64,000 bases of DNA from Rhabdothermincola salaria. GTDB taxonomy: Bacteria > Actinomycetota > Acidimicrobiia > Acidimicrobiales > Acidimicrobilacustridaceae. A model generated the notes under the pieces. That model was not told the origin of the DNA. It made no database searches and saw nothing but the letters and a program-made list of their open reading frames with translations. Shown here in pieces: positions 1-11,469 of this stretch (positions within the stretch are counted from its first letter, which is position 1; each line of letters begins with the position of its first letter). The translations under genes were made by a program, and so were the position numbers. The stretch lies in assembly GCF_021246445.1 (NCBI RefSeq), contig NZ_JAJQXW010000001.1:992001-1056000 (forward strand). The letters are read 5' to 3'.

Positions 1-287
1 AGGAGCAGGTCGCGCTCCTCCCAGAGGGCGAACTCGTCGTCGAGGTCGACGTCGGCGTCCTCGGGCAGGAGGCGCTTGCACTTGAGCTCCACCAAGGTGG
101 CGGCGATGAGGAGGAACTCGGTGGTGACCTCGAGGTCGAGGAACTCCATGCGATCGAGCTCGGCCAGGTAGGCGTCGATGATGCGCGACAGCGAGATCTC
201 GTAGAGGTCGACCTGCTCGCGCAGGATCAGGTGGAGCAGCAGGTCGAAGGGACCCTCGAACACGGGGGTCTGCACCTCATAGGGCAT
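1..287 (-). CDS. scpA: Segregation and condensation protein A, N-terminal part (runs off the window)
   Basis: Kleisin subunit of the SMC-ScpA-ScpB condensin that compacts and separates chromosomes. Only the first 95 residues are in the window. The conserved kleisin N-terminal motif FEGPFDLLLHLI lies at residues 10-21, followed by helices with the typical VTTEFLLIAATLVELK stretch that contacts the SMC neck. The ATG at 287 is preceded by no Shine-Dalgarno sequence but by TATCGT six bases upstream (294-299), so the mRNA is probably leaderless. In many actinobacteria scpA follows xerD; here a divergent lipoprotein gene and several others lie between the two. Family assignment is secure from the motif; the C-terminal winged-helix part cannot be seen. 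Confidence 0.93.
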   Translation of the reverse strand, partial: MPYEVQTPVFEGPFDLLLHLILREQVDLYEISLSRIIDAYLAELDRMEFLDLEVTTEFLLIAATLVELKCKRLLPEDADVDLDDEFALWEERDLL

Positions 288-293
288 CGGCCC

Positions 294-299
294 ACGATA
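294..299 (-). promoter_or_regulatory. Candidate -10 element of leaderless scpA
   Basis: TATCGT on the minus strand, six bases before the scpA ATG. No purine-rich ribosome site lies between, so transcription would start at or next to the start codon. No convincing -35 was seen. Confidence 0.5.
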
Positions 300-369
300 G
301 GCCCGCCACGACGAGGCCCGGTGCACCGCGGTGGAGGTGCCCCTCGTCGCCGCCGGAGGTCTCGCCGCC

Positions 370-375
370 TACCAT
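370..375 (+). promoter_or_regulatory. Candidate -10 element of leaderless lipoprotein gene
   Basis: TACCAT, eight bases before the ATG at 384. It supports choosing that ATG over an in-frame start further upstream at 231, which would overlap scpA and encode an arginine-rich stretch in front of the signal peptide. Confidence 0.45.
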
Positions 376-383
376 CGCGGACG

Positions 384-1022
384 ATGCCCACATCGGCCCT
401 CCACGCCCCGTCCGGACCGACCCCGCCGCCGCCGGGAACCGCCGGACGGCGCCTACGGGGCCGCGTCCTCGTCGGAGCGCTCGTGGTGCTCGGAGCCCTC
501 GGCGCCTGCTCGTCGGAGCCGGAAGGTCCGCCTCCCGCCGAGGCGGCCGACGTCGTGGCGGGCGGTTTCGGGCTCGGCACCGATGTGCGGCAGTGCCTGC
601 TCGGGCGTTTCGAGGACGACCCTTCGTCCAGTGTCGCCCTGTCCATCGGTGGGGCCGCCTCGCTGGACGACCGCCGAGCCCTCCAGGACGTGCTCGAGGG
701 GTGCATCACGCCGGAGGCCCTCGCCGAGGTGATCGCCGCCGGCGCCGGCGCCGGCGTCCCCGGCACCGACGGCGAGCGGCAGGCCTGCCTCGAGCGAGAG
801 GTCCTGGCCCTCGACCAGGAGCGGCGGTCGCTGCTGCTGGTGGGCCTGGCCCTGTCGGGCGACGGCACGCCCGACCAGCTCGACGTCGACCTGGGCGCGG
901 TGACCAGCGAGCTGTTCGCGGCCTGCGACGTGGCATTCGACACCGACCCGGGCGACACCGACCCGGGCGACACCGACCCGAGCGACACCACCACCGCTCC
1001 CGGTTCCACCTCCGCACCCTGA
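384..1022 (+). CDS. Putative secreted lipoprotein, function unknown
   Basis: A 212-residue protein with a lipoprotein signal peptide: an arginine pair near residues 22-26, a hydrophobic run at 27-41 and the lipobox L-G-A-C with the lipidated Cys at 42. The mature domain (about 60-185) is acidic and mostly helical, with four cysteines (in QCLLG, GCITP, QACLE and AACDV) that could form two disulfides. It ends in a Thr/Asp-Pro-rich tail built from three GDTDP-type repeats. I recognise no domain. The gene is divergent from scpA with under 100 bases between starts. It is anchored to the outer face of the membrane if the lipobox is used; its job is unknown. Confidence 0.72.
   Translation: MPTSALHAPSGPTPPPPGTAGRRLRGRVLVGALVVLGALGACSSEPEGPPPAEAADVVAGGFGLGTDVRQCLLGRFEDDPSSSVALSIGGAASLDDRRALQDVLEGCITPEALAEVIAAGAGAGVPGTDGERQACLEREVLALDQERRSLLLVGLALSGDGTPDQLDVDLGAVTSELFAACDVAFDTDPGDTDPGDTDPSDTTTAPGSTSAP
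939..983 (+). repeat. Three tandem 15-bp repeats inside the lipoprotein gene
   Basis: Unit GACACCGACCCGGGC in two identical copies and a third with one change, in frame, encoding D-T-D-P-G/S units in the C-terminal tail. Copy number may vary between strains by slippage. Confidence 0.9.
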
Positions 1023-1117
1023 CTCCGCCGAGGCCCCGACGGGCGGTCTCGTCCGCAGCCCCCGCCCACGAGCCCGACCGACGGGCAACCCCTTCGGGAG
1101 GGCGTCACCGGCGTCGG

Positions 1118-1123
1118 TAGCAT
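1118..1123 (+). promoter_or_regulatory. Candidate -10 element of leaderless trpS
   Basis: TAGCAT, eight bases before the trpS ATG at 1132, with only a C-run between. There is no Shine-Dalgarno sequence and no T-box leader. Confidence 0.42.
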
Positions 1124-1131
1124 CGCCCCCC

Positions 1132-2115
1132 ATGACGCGCGTGTTCTCGGGCATCAAGCCCACCGGTCCGGTCCAGCTCGGCAACCTCCTGGGCGCCTTG
1201 CGCCACTGGGTCGCCGACCAGGGCGAGGCCGACACGGTGTTCTGCGTCGTGGACCTCCACGCCTTGACCGTCCCCCAGGACCCCGCCGAGCTGCGCTCGC
1301 GCACCCTCGAGCTGGCCCAGCTCCTCGTCGCCATCGGGATCGACCCGGATCGTTCCACCCTGTTCGTGCAGAGCCACGTGCCCGAACACGCCGAGCTGTC
1401 CTGGATCCTCGAGTGCACCGCCTCGTTCGGCGAGCTGCGCCGCATGACCCAGTTCAAGGACAAGAGCGACGGGGCCGACTTCGTCTCGGCGGGGTTGTTC
1501 ACCTACCCGGCGCTGATGGCAGCCGACATCTTGCTCTACGACACCGACCGGGTGCCGGTGGGCGACGACCAGCGCCAGCACCTCGAGCTCTCCCGCGACC
1601 TGGCCATCCGGTTCAACCACCGCTACGGCGACACGTTCGTCGTCCCCGAGGCGGCGATCCCCAAGGTCGGGGCCCGCGTCATGGACCTGCAGCAGCCGAC
1701 CCGCAAGATGTCGAAGTCGGAGGACTCGCCCCAGGGCACGATCCTGGTGCTCGAACCCCTCGACAGCGTGGCCAAGAAGATCAAGCGGGCCGTCACCGAC
1801 AACGACACCGAGGTCCGCTTCGATCCGGAGGCCAAACCGGGCGTGTCCAACCTGTTGTCCATCCTCGGGGCCTGCACCGGCGAGGACCCCGCCACCGTCG
1901 GGGAGACCTACACCCGCTACGGCGACCTCAAGGCCGCCTGCGCCGAAGCGGTCGTCGAGACGCTGCGCCCCATCCAGGACCGCTTCGCCGAGCTCGCCGC
2001 CGATCCCGAGGGCACGGCCGCCCTCCTGGCCAAGGGCGCGGCGAAGGCCCGCGAGGTGGCAGTGCCCACCCTCGCCCGGGCCCGCCACAACCTCGGCCTG
2101 CTCGCCCCTCACTGA
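1132..2115 (+). CDS. trpS: Tryptophan--tRNA ligase
   Basis: Class I aminoacyl-tRNA synthetase that charges tRNA-Trp using ATP. The protein has 327 residues, usual for the bacterial enzyme. The HIGH-equivalent motif P-T-G-P-V-Q-L-G-N lies at residues 10-18. The KMSKS loop is exact at residues 192-196 and is followed by the usual SPQGTI segment. The GDDQRQH stretch of the tryptophan pocket is also present. The ATG at 1132 gives the canonical N-terminus (RVFSGIKPTG). The gene stands alone on the plus strand, and its start suggests a leaderless message. Confidence 0.97.
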   Translation: MTRVFSGIKPTGPVQLGNLLGALRHWVADQGEADTVFCVVDLHALTVPQDPAELRSRTLELAQLLVAIGIDPDRSTLFVQSHVPEHAELSWILECTASFGELRRMTQFKDKSDGADFVSAGLFTYPALMAADILLYDTDRVPVGDDQRQHLELSRDLAIRFNHRYGDTFVVPEAAIPKVGARVMDLQQPTRKMSKSEDSPQGTILVLEPLDSVAKKIKRAVTDNDTEVRFDPEAKPGVSNLLSILGACTGEDPATVGETYTRYGDLKAACAEAVVETLRPIQDRFAELAADPEGTAALLAKGAAKAREVAVPTLARARHNLGLLAPH

Positions 2116-2206
2116 CGCCCAGCGAGCGGCGGCGGCGACCGTTCGCCCGGTCGACACCTCGCCGCGGGCATGTCTCGACCTCGGCCCCGAGGGGTACGGG
2201 CCCTGC

Positions 2207-2518
2207 ATGGGAGCACGCCTCGACCTGCAAGACGACGACCGCCAGCGCCAGCTGGCGTGGAAGGCGGTCTCGACCCTGAGTGCGGTGGTGGGTGGCATCG
2301 CCACCCGCAAGCTGCTGGAGCTGGCGTGGTCGAGCGTCAAGTCGTCCGAGCCCCCGGGGAACCCGGCTGATCGACGGGCGTCGTGGGGGCAAGCCATCCA
2401 GTGGGCCGTCGCCACCGGCGTCGGCGTGGGCATCGGGCGGTTGGTCAGCGAGCGCCTGGCCGCCACCGGTTGGGAGATGGCCACCAGGACCGACCCCCCG
2501 GGCATGACCACGGACTGA
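2207..2518 (+). CDS. DUF4235 family small membrane protein
   Basis: A 103-residue protein with two hydrophobic segments (about residues 24-38 and 62-80) separated by a short polar loop carrying SSEPPGNPADRR. The pattern W-K-x3-x-G-x2-A-x2-xxK-LLE-W, followed by a second Ala/Gly-rich helix ending in GRLVSER, matches the DUF4235 family, which is common in actinobacteria. Function unknown. It lies downstream of trpS in the same direction with 91 bases between. The end of the gene runs into a short direct duplication, GACTGATCG twice, at 2513-2530. Confidence 0.8.
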   Translation: MGARLDLQDDDRQRQLAWKAVSTLSAVVGGIATRKLLELAWSSVKSSEPPGNPADRRASWGQAIQWAVATGVGVGIGRLVSERLAATGWEMATRTDPPGMTTD

Positions 2519-2656
2519 TCGGACTGATCGGGAGTTCTCACCCCCGAAACGTTCCCGACACGCAGCCTCCGTACCGTCCTGCCTCGCCGGCTCTACGCCG
2601 GTCCGTCTCGCTCCGCCGCACGCGGTCGGGATGTCACCGCGTGAAGGGAACGACCG

Positions 2657-4834
2657 ATGACTGGACAGGCCACCCGGCAACGGGCGATCGATGCCGTGAC
2701 CGCGTACGTCACGCCGAACGGCGGAGCCGTCGGCACCGACGCTCCCGGTGAGATCTTCGGCCAGAACGTGTTCTCGCGATCGGTGATGCAGAAGCGCCTC
2801 CCGAAGACCGTGTTCGCGTCGGTGCTGGCCACCATCGAGCACGGGGACCGGCTCGACCACACCGTGGCCGATGTCGTGGCCTCGGCCATGAAGGACTGGG
2901 CCCTGGAGAAGGGGGCCACCCACTACGCCCACGTCTTCTACCCGCTCACCGGCCTCACCGCCGAGAAGCACGACAGCTTCCTCGAACCCGACGGCTCCGG
3001 TGGCTCCATCGCCGAGTTCGCCGGCAAGACCCTCGTGCAGGGCGAGCCGGACGCATCGTCCTTCCCGAACGGCGGCTTGCGCCAGACCTTCGAGGCGCGC
3101 GGCTACACCGCATGGGACGTCACCAGCCCGGCCTACATCCTGGAGAACCCCAACGGGAACACGCTGTGCATCCCCACGGTCTTCATCTCCTGGACCGGTG
3201 AGGCCCTCGACAAGAAGACCCCGCTGCTGCGCTCCCAGCAGGCCATGGGCGCCCAGGCCAAGCGGATCCTGTCGCTGTTCGGCCACGACGAGATCTCGAC
3301 GGTGTCGTCGTTCGCCGGCGCCGAGCAGGAGTACTTCCTGGTCGATCGCCACTTCCTGTTCGCCCGCCCCGACCTGATGGCATCGGGTCGAACCCTCTTC
3401 GGCGCCCCGTCCCCGAAGGGCCAGGAGTTCGACGACCACTACTTCGGTGCCATCCCCGAGCGGGTGCTGGCCTTCATGCTCGAAGCCGAACAGGAGCTCT
3501 TCAAGCTCGGCATCCCCGCCAAGACCCGCCACAACGAGGTGGCGCCGGGCCAGTTCGAGATCGCCCCGGTCTTCGAGAAGGCCAACATCGCCACCGACCA
3601 CCAACAGCTCCTCATGGTCACCCTGCGCAAGGTGGCCCAGGCGTACGGCATGGAGTGCCTGCTGCACGAGAAGCCCTTCGCCGGCGTGAACGGCTCGGGC
3701 AAGCACGTGAACTTCTCGCTCGGGAACGCCACCCAGGGCAACCTGCTCAACCCCGGCGACACCCCCCACGAGAACGCGCAGTTCCTCGTGTTCTGCGCGG
3801 CGGTCATCCGCGGGGTGCACCTCTACGGCGGTCTGCTGCGCTCCGTGGTGGCGTCGGCCTCCAACGACCACCGTCTCGGCGCCAACGAGGCCCCGCCGGC
3901 CATCATCTCCATCTTCCTGGGAGACCAGCTGGCCGACGTGTTCGACCAGATCGCCAAGGGCGGCGCCACGGCATCGAGGGAGAAGGGGACCCTCATCATC
4001 GGCGTGGACACCCTCCCGGAGCTGCCGTCGGACCCGGGCGACCGCAATCGCACCAGCCCCTTCGCCTTCACCGGCAACCGCTTCGAGTTCCGCGCCCCGG
4101 GATCGGCGCAGTCCATCGCCGGTCCGATGGTCGCCATCAACACGATCATGGCCGATTCGCTCGACTTCATCGCCACCGAGATCGAGTCGGCGATGGCCGA
4201 CGGCGCCGAGTTCAACGTGGCGGTGCAGAAGGTGCTCGAGGGCATCATCACCGATCACGGCAGCGTGGTGTTCAACGGCGACGGCTACTCCGACGACTGG
4301 CAGGTGGAAGCGGCGGCACGAGGGCTGAAGAACCTGCGCACCACCGTCGACGCCCTGCCGGAGCTCGACAGCCCCGAGGTCCGGGACCTCTTCGCTCGCT
4401 ACGGCGTGCTGAACGAGCGTGAGCTGGCCAGCCGCTACGAGGTCTACCTCGAGCACTACCACCTGAGCGTGGCCGTGGAGGCCAAGAGCTCCCTCGAGGT
4501 GGCCAAGACGATCATCCTGCCCGCCGCCCTGCGCTACCAGGGCGAGCTGGCCGCCGGCCACGCCAGCCTGAAGGCCCTCGGCTACGACGTCGACACCACG
4601 CTGCTCGATGCCGTCCTCGCCCACGCCGCCCAGCTCACGGACGGCATCGCCGCCCTCGAGTCGGCGCTGGCCCACGACACCGCGCTGGGGTCCCTCGAGG
4701 AGGCGACGTACGCACGCGACGTCCTCCTCGAGGCCATGGGCGAGATCCGCCAGGCCGCCGACCTGCTCGAGACGATGGTCGCCGATGACCTCTGGCCGCT
4801 GCCGACCTACCAGGAGATGCTCTTCATCCTCTGA
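2657..4834 (+). CDS. glnN: Type III glutamine synthetase
   Basis: ATP-dependent amidation of glutamate to glutamine, the entry of ammonia into metabolism. At 725 residues it has the length of the GSIII class (GlnN-type), far longer than the roughly 470-residue type I enzymes. Features seen include the N-terminal GSIII domain with IFGQNVFS, the catalytic-domain strings [15 protein letters not shown]-like (residues about 218-232), [14 protein letters not shown], the ATP-binding [12 protein letters not shown], and [15 protein letters not shown] near the active-site flap. The C-terminal extension is helical. The ATG at 2657 has a Shine-Dalgarno sequence, AAGGGAA, a few bases upstream, unlike most single genes here. 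No glnB or amt gene is adjacent. Confidence 0.95.
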   Translation: MTGQATRQRAIDAVTAYVTPNGGAVGTDAPGEIFGQNVFSRSVMQKRLPKTVFASVLATIEHGDRLDHTVADVVASAMKDWALEKGATHYAHVFYPLTGLTAEKHDSFLEPDGSGGSIAEFAGKTLVQGEPDASSFPNGGLRQTFEARGYTAWDVTSPAYILENPNGNTLCIPTVFISWTGEALDKKTPLLRSQQAMGAQAKRILSLFGHDEISTVSSFAGAEQEYFLVDRHFLFARPDLMASGRTLFGAPSPKGQEFDDHYFGAIPERVLAFMLEAEQELFKLGIPAKTRHNEVAPGQFEIAPVFEKANIATDHQQLLMVTLRKVAQAYGMECLLHEKPFAGVNGSGKHVNFSLGNATQGNLLNPGDTPHENAQFLVFCAAVIRGVHLYGGLLRSVVASASNDHRLGANEAPPAIISIFLGDQLADVFDQIAKGGATASREKGTLIIGVDTLPELPSDPGDRNRTSPFAFTGNRFEFRAPGSAQSIAGPMVAINTIMADSLDFIATEIESAMADGAEFNVAVQKVLEGIITDHGSVVFNGDGYSDDWQVEAAARGLKNLRTTVDALPELDSPEVRDLFARYGVLNERELASRYEVYLEHYHLSVAVEAKSSLEVAKTIILPAALRYQGELAAGHASLKALGYDVDTTLLDAVLAHAAQLTDGIAALESALAHDTALGSLEEATYARDVLLEAMGEIRQAADLLETMVADDLWPLPTYQEMLFIL

Positions 4835-4869
4835 CCGGAACGCACGGGCGACGCGTGAGGACTCGCGCC

Positions 4870-5454
4870 TCAGCGATCGGAAGACGTCGAGGCAGCGACG
4901 AGGCCGGCCTGCCAGCCGGGGGCGCGGCCGTCGCCCGGAGGACGGAGCCCGCTGACGTCGACGCCGGCGCGGACGAGTGCCCACGACACCAGCGAGTTGG
5001 AGTTCCACATGTCGCCGGCGCCGAGTTCGTCGCGCCCCCAGACCAGCGCCGGAGCGTCACGCACGGCCTCGACGACGCGCCGGGCCCGCAGTGGGCCCTG
5101 GGTCACCCGGACCGGGCCCCCGACGGCCGCCGCCAGGTCCGGGATCGTGCCGCCGGGCCAGCACCGGACCTCGTAGCGGAACAGTCGCGAGCGCCCCAGG
5201 ACCCTCGCTCCGACCGCACCCTCGGCCACCACCCCTCGCTCGCCGCGGGTGACCCACACGGGTGCCACCTCCACGCTGATCGAGTTCCCGTCGACGTGGA
5301 TCTCGAGGGCGGAGTGGTACAGGGGGCGGCGGGGGCGGCGGGCCCGAGCCGCCGACGCGGCCTCGTAGGCTCGCCCGCTCCAGCGCACCAGGCCGCCCCC
5401 CGCCCCCGCACCGAGGGGGATCCAGTACAGGTCGACCCCGTCGGTCACCTCCAC
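4870..5454 (-). CDS. Uncharacterised protein; permuted papain-like fold is a guess
   Basis: A 194-residue protein starting with GTG at 5454; no other start exists before the in-frame stop at 5524-5526, which is the stop of the HD-domain gene upstream. Two blocks look functional: LYHSALEIHVDG (His47) and GDMWNSNSLVSW (residues 148-158). Their order and wording resemble permuted NlpC/P60 or LRAT-like peptidases, where a His strand precedes an N-C-N/x-F-V helix, but here a Ser stands where a catalytic Cys would be expected, and the only Cys (98) is elsewhere. This is pattern matching, not a firm assignment. It is read in the same direction as the HD-domain gene, 69 bases downstream. Confidence 0.6.
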   Translation of the reverse strand: MEVTDGVDLYWIPLGAGAGGGLVRWSGRAYEAASAARARRPRRPLYHSALEIHVDGNSISVEVAPVWVTRGERGVVAEGAVGARVLGRSRLFRYEVRCWPGGTIPDLAAAVGGPVRVTQGPLRARRVVEAVRDAPALVWGRDELGAGDMWNSNSLVSWALVRAGVDVSGLRPPGDGRAPGWQAGLVAASTSSDR

Positions 5455-5523
5455 GGCGGAGTGCCTCGGGTCGAGGCTGCCGTCGCAACCCCGGGCGAGG
5501 GCGCTCGACCGGCGACTCGACCG

Positions 5524-6048
5524 TCAGTCATCGTCCGCGTCGTGGAGGGCCTGGGCCACGGGCAGGGACACGGTCCACTCCTCGGCCGGGAGGTGGTGCT
5601 GGCGGGTCCAGGCCACGGTGAGGGGGTCGCTGCCGAGCAGCTCCAGTCGGTCGCCGCCCAGCTCCGGGTGGCGCAGGTACAGACCCACCCGGCGGGTGAA
5701 GCCTCCCGCCTTGCACCACCCGCGGATCACCGCCGGATCGCGGCCGACGGCCTTGCCGGCGAGGGTGGCGACCACCCGACCGTAGGTGCGCAGGCGGGCG
5801 TCGAGCTTGCCCACGTCGTGCAGGAGCGCGGCCGCCAGCACGGGCCGGGTGGCCTCGACCCCGAGGGCTCGTTCCACCCGCCGGGCGACGGCCGCCGAAT
5901 GGCGCCGGTCCGGACCCGACAGGCTGGACCACAGCTCCCACTCCGCCCCGGTGAGCTGGGTCCGGACCCACTCGCGCTCGGACGCGGCAGGACCGCCGGG
6001 GCGCAGGCTGGTGAAGAAGCGCGTGGCGAGGTGGACCGACGAAGCCAT
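5524..6048 (-). CDS. HD-domain protein, putative metal-dependent phosphohydrolase
   Basis: A 174-residue protein with the metal-binding signature of the HD superfamily: RRHS (His50), then A-L-L-H-D-V-G-K (His77-Asp78, Lys81) and a later TRQHHLP around residue 145. The surrounding helices (SGPDRRHSAAVARRVE and RPVLAAALLHDVGK) match short cytosolic HD proteins found in Acidimicrobiia and other actinobacteria. The substrate cannot be told from sequence; nucleotides or phosphate esters are usual for the superfamily. The ATG at 6048 has no clear Shine-Dalgarno sequence. It may be cotranscribed with the gene ending at 4870. Confidence 0.8.
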   Translation of the reverse strand: MASSVHLATRFFTSLRPGGPAASEREWVRTQLTGAEWELWSSLSGPDRRHSAAVARRVERALGVEATRPVLAAALLHDVGKLDARLRTYGRVVATLAGKAVGRDPAVIRGWCKAGGFTRRVGLYLRHPELGGDRLELLGSDPLTVAWTRQHHLPAEEWTVSLPVAQALHDADDD

Positions 6049-6123
6049 GGGGGTCTCAGTCTGGCGTGGCCCCGGCGTGGCCGCTCCCTCTCAGGAGCGC
6101 GCCGGGGCCGTCGACCGCACCGC

Positions 6124-6495
6124 TCAGCCGGCGTGCTCGATGCAGAACCGCGTGGCCGGCATGGCCTCGAGGCGGGCCTCACCGATGGGGTTCCCGCACA
6201 CCTCGCAGGCCCCGTAGGTGCCGTCGTCGAGACGGGCCAACGCCTTCTCCACGTCGTCGAGCTGCTCGCGCAGCCGCGACGCCAGGGCCTGCGCCTCGCC
6301 CTGCTCGGCCGACACCGCGGCGGAGTCGGCGAAGTTCTCGTCGACGATGCCGCTCTCGCCCTCGACGCCCAGATCCTGGATCTGGACCTCGACCTGGGCC
6401 CGCGTCTCCTCGAGCACCCCCCGGACGTCGCCGGGGACAGGAGCCGCCGTCTCGCCGGAGGAATCGGGGGTCATGGTGCCACCGGTGTCGGTCAT
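6124..6495 (-). CDS. TraR/DksA-type zinc finger protein
   Basis: A 123-residue protein with a disordered acidic N-terminus (1-55), a coiled-coil-like helix pair (about 60-92) and a C-terminal zinc finger Cys97-x2-Cys100-x17-Cys118-x2-His121. Family members bind in the RNA polymerase secondary channel (DksA/TraR) or act as general stress regulators. In the classical finger the last ligand is Cys; here it is His (CIEH), which still allows zinc binding. The typical YGxCxxCG-xIxxxRLEAxPxxxxCxxH framework is intact. The TACCGT hexamer at 6502-6507 lies six bases before the ATG, so the message may be leaderless. Confidence 0.87.
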   Translation of the reverse strand: MTDTGGTMTPDSSGETAAPVPGDVRGVLEETRAQVEVQIQDLGVEGESGIVDENFADSAAVSAEQGEAQALASRLREQLDDVEKALARLDDGTYGACEVCGNPIGEARLEAMPATRFCIEHAG

Positions 6496-6501
6496 CCGAC
6501 C

Positions 6502-6507
6502 ACGGTA
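6502..6507 (-). promoter_or_regulatory. Candidate -10 element of leaderless TraR/DksA-like gene
   Basis: TACCGT on the minus strand, six bases before the ATG at 6495, with no ribosome-binding sequence between. Confidence 0.48.
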
Positions 6508-6563
6508 GCGGGACCGCGCCTCGCCGCCGTGTCAGTTCGCTCGGGCCGCCGGGGGCAGCGACC

Positions 6564-7541
6564 TCACGAGGGGGCGCCGCGGCGGGCGCGAGGGTGAGCG
6601 GCGTCGTAGGCGGCGAAGAGCCGATCGGTGGAGATGAGGGTGTACACCTGCGTCGTGCTGATCGAGGCATGCCCGAGCAGCTCCTGCACGGCGCGGATGT
6701 CGGCGCCGTGGTCGAGCATGTGCGTCGCGCACGAGTGGCGCAGCACGTGGGGGGTGAGACGCTCGCCCAGACCGGCGGCATCGCCGTGGCCACGCACGAT
6801 GGACCAGGCCCCCTGGCGCCCGAGCCGTCCCCCGCGCTGGTTCAGGAACACCGCCTCGGCGTCGCCTCGCCGCTTCCACTGTTCGGGGGCCATCTCCGGG
6901 CGCCCCCCCGGCGCCAACCAGTCGGCCAGGGCCAGTCGCGCCATCCGCCCGAGGGGCACCACCCGCTCCTTGGCGCCCTTGCCGAACAGCCGGACCAGGG
7001 AGCCGTCGAGGTCGACGTCGCCCAGGCGGAGCCCGCATGCCTCGGAGATGCGGGCCCCGGTGCCGTAGAGCACCTCCACGAGGGCCCGATCACGACGAGC
7101 TACGGCATCGTCGCCCGTGACCGCGTCGAGCAACGCCCCGATCTCGGCCTCGGTCAGGGCCTTCGGCAGCCCGGCCGGGACCCGGGGGGACTCCACCGCG
7201 GCCGACGGGTCGTTGTCGGCCAGGCCCTCCTCGGTGCGGAAGCGGTAGAGGGAGCGCACCGCCACCATCGCCCGAGCCACCGAGGACGGGGCCAGCCCTC
7301 GACCTCTCAGATGGCCCACGTAGGCGTCGAGCTCGCCGGGGCCCACGGCGTCGAGGCCCAGCCCCCGGTGCCATGACCAGGCCCAGAAGGCCCGCAGATC
7401 GCGACGGTAGGCGGCGAGGGTGTTGGCGGATCGGCCCCGCTCGGCGCTCAACCAGGTGAGGAACTCCTCGACGTCGAGCGGGAGCGGCGGTACCGGCGGG
7501 TCCTCGACGGCCGGCTCCACCGGCTCGCGCCCGGCCGTCAC
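6564..7541 (-). CDS. xerD: Tyrosine recombinase XerD
   Basis: Site-specific recombinase that resolves chromosome dimers at dif together with XerC. With the start used here it has 325 residues. The N-terminal SAM-like core-binding domain (about 23-115) carries RSANTLAAYRRDL. The catalytic domain has the full set of residues: Arg164 (TGARISE), the GKGAKER lysine hairpin, His265-x2-Arg268 (PHVLRHS), His291 (LGHASISTTQ) and the nucleophile Tyr300. I chose the GTG at 7541 because it overlaps the stop of the Nudix gene as GTGA; another GTG in frame at 7562 would overlap that gene by 25 bases. It is the last gene of the tlyA-nadK-recN-pyrG-Nudix-xerD block. Confidence 0.94.
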   Translation of the reverse strand: MTAGREPVEPAVEDPPVPPLPLDVEEFLTWLSAERGRSANTLAAYRRDLRAFWAWSWHRGLGLDAVGPGELDAYVGHLRGRGLAPSSVARAMVAVRSLYRFRTEEGLADNDPSAAVESPRVPAGLPKALTEAEIGALLDAVTGDDAVARRDRALVEVLYGTGARISEACGLRLGDVDLDGSLVRLFGKGAKERVVPLGRMARLALADWLAPGGRPEMAPEQWKRRGDAEAVFLNQRGGRLGRQGAWSIVRGHGDAAGLGERLTPHVLRHSCATHMLDHGADIRAVQELLGHASISTTQVYTLISTDRLFAAYDAAHPRARRGAPS

Positions 7542-8134
7542 GAGGGCCGCCCGGCCACCCACTCACGAGCGAGGGTGAGCCCGATCACGGTCTTGGCGTC
7601 GATCAAGCGACGCTCGGCGATCAGGCGGGGGACGTCGGCGAGGGCGACGCGCTCGACGGTCATGTGCTGCTCCTCGAGGCCCTGGCGATCGTCGTCGACG
7701 CCGCGCAGGCCGGTGGCCAGGAACACGTAGGAGTACTCGTCGCTGAATCCCGCCGAGTTGACGAACTCGGCGAGGGGCTCGAGTCGATCCGCCACGAGGC
7801 CGACCTCCTCGACCAGCTCCCGGCGTGCGGTGACCTCGGGGGGCTCGTCGGCCACGTCGCGCTTCCCGGCCGGGATCTCGAGCAGCTCCCGGTCGAGGGC
7901 GGCGCGGTACTGGCGGACGAGGCTCACCGTGCCGTCGTCGTGCAACGCCACCACGGACACGGCGCCCGGGTGTCGGACGATCTCGCGTGTGAACGTCGAG
8001 CCGTCCGGGGCCCGATAGCGCCCGATCACCAGCGAGATCACATGGCCCTCGTGCAGGACCTCGTCGGCGAGGTGGGCGAAGCCGGGCGCTGGCCCGCCGG
8101 GTCCGACGTCGTGCGCGTCGTGCGCGTCGTCCAC
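7538..8134 (-). CDS. Nudix hydrolase, probable ADP-ribose pyrophosphatase
   Basis: Hydrolyses ADP-ribose-type dinucleotides to AMP and ribose 5-phosphate. The 198-residue protein has an N-terminal strand domain (HVISLVIGRYRAPDGS) typical of ADP-ribose pyrophosphatases and a Nudix box beginning A-G-K-R-D-V-A-D-E and ending R-R-E-L-V-E-E-V-G-L. The box has six residues rather than five between the Gly and the first Glu, as in the mycobacterial enzyme of this type. GFSDEYSYVFLATGL downstream also fits. The start is taken as GTG at 8134, one base after the pyrG stop. Its stop overlaps the xerD start, so translation is probably coupled. Confidence 0.88.
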   Translation of the reverse strand: MDDAHDAHDVGPGGPAPGFAHLADEVLHEGHVISLVIGRYRAPDGSTFTREIVRHPGAVSVVALHDDGTVSLVRQYRAALDRELLEIPAGKRDVADEPPEVTARRELVEEVGLVADRLEPLAEFVNSAGFSDEYSYVFLATGLRGVDDDRQGLEEQHMTVERVALADVPRLIAERRLIDAKTVIGLTLAREWVAGRPS

Positions 8135-8135
8135 G

Positions 8136-11468
<3,333 letters not shown>

Positions 11469-11469
<1 letters not shown>

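Noticed and set aside
1023-1131. T-box riboswitch before trpS (and likewise before tyrS and pheS)
   Set aside because: No TGGnACCGCG-type T-box sequence or anti-terminator is present, and trpS shows a -10 element right before its ATG.
453-1502. Long minus-strand frame over the lipoprotein and trpS
   Set aside because: It runs opposite to a lipoprotein with a clear lipobox and to the conserved trpS N-terminus; no motif is visible.
1928-5008. A 1026-codon open frame on the minus strand across trpS, DUF4235 and glnN
   Set aside because: It is antisense to well-identified genes, with composition dominated by Gly/Arg/Val/His as expected for the complement of GC-rich codons, and it matches no family.
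8108-8134. GCGCACGAC short repeats as a regulatory element
   Set aside because: They lie in the first codons of the Nudix gene and encode D-A-H-D-A-H-D; simple codon repetition explains them.
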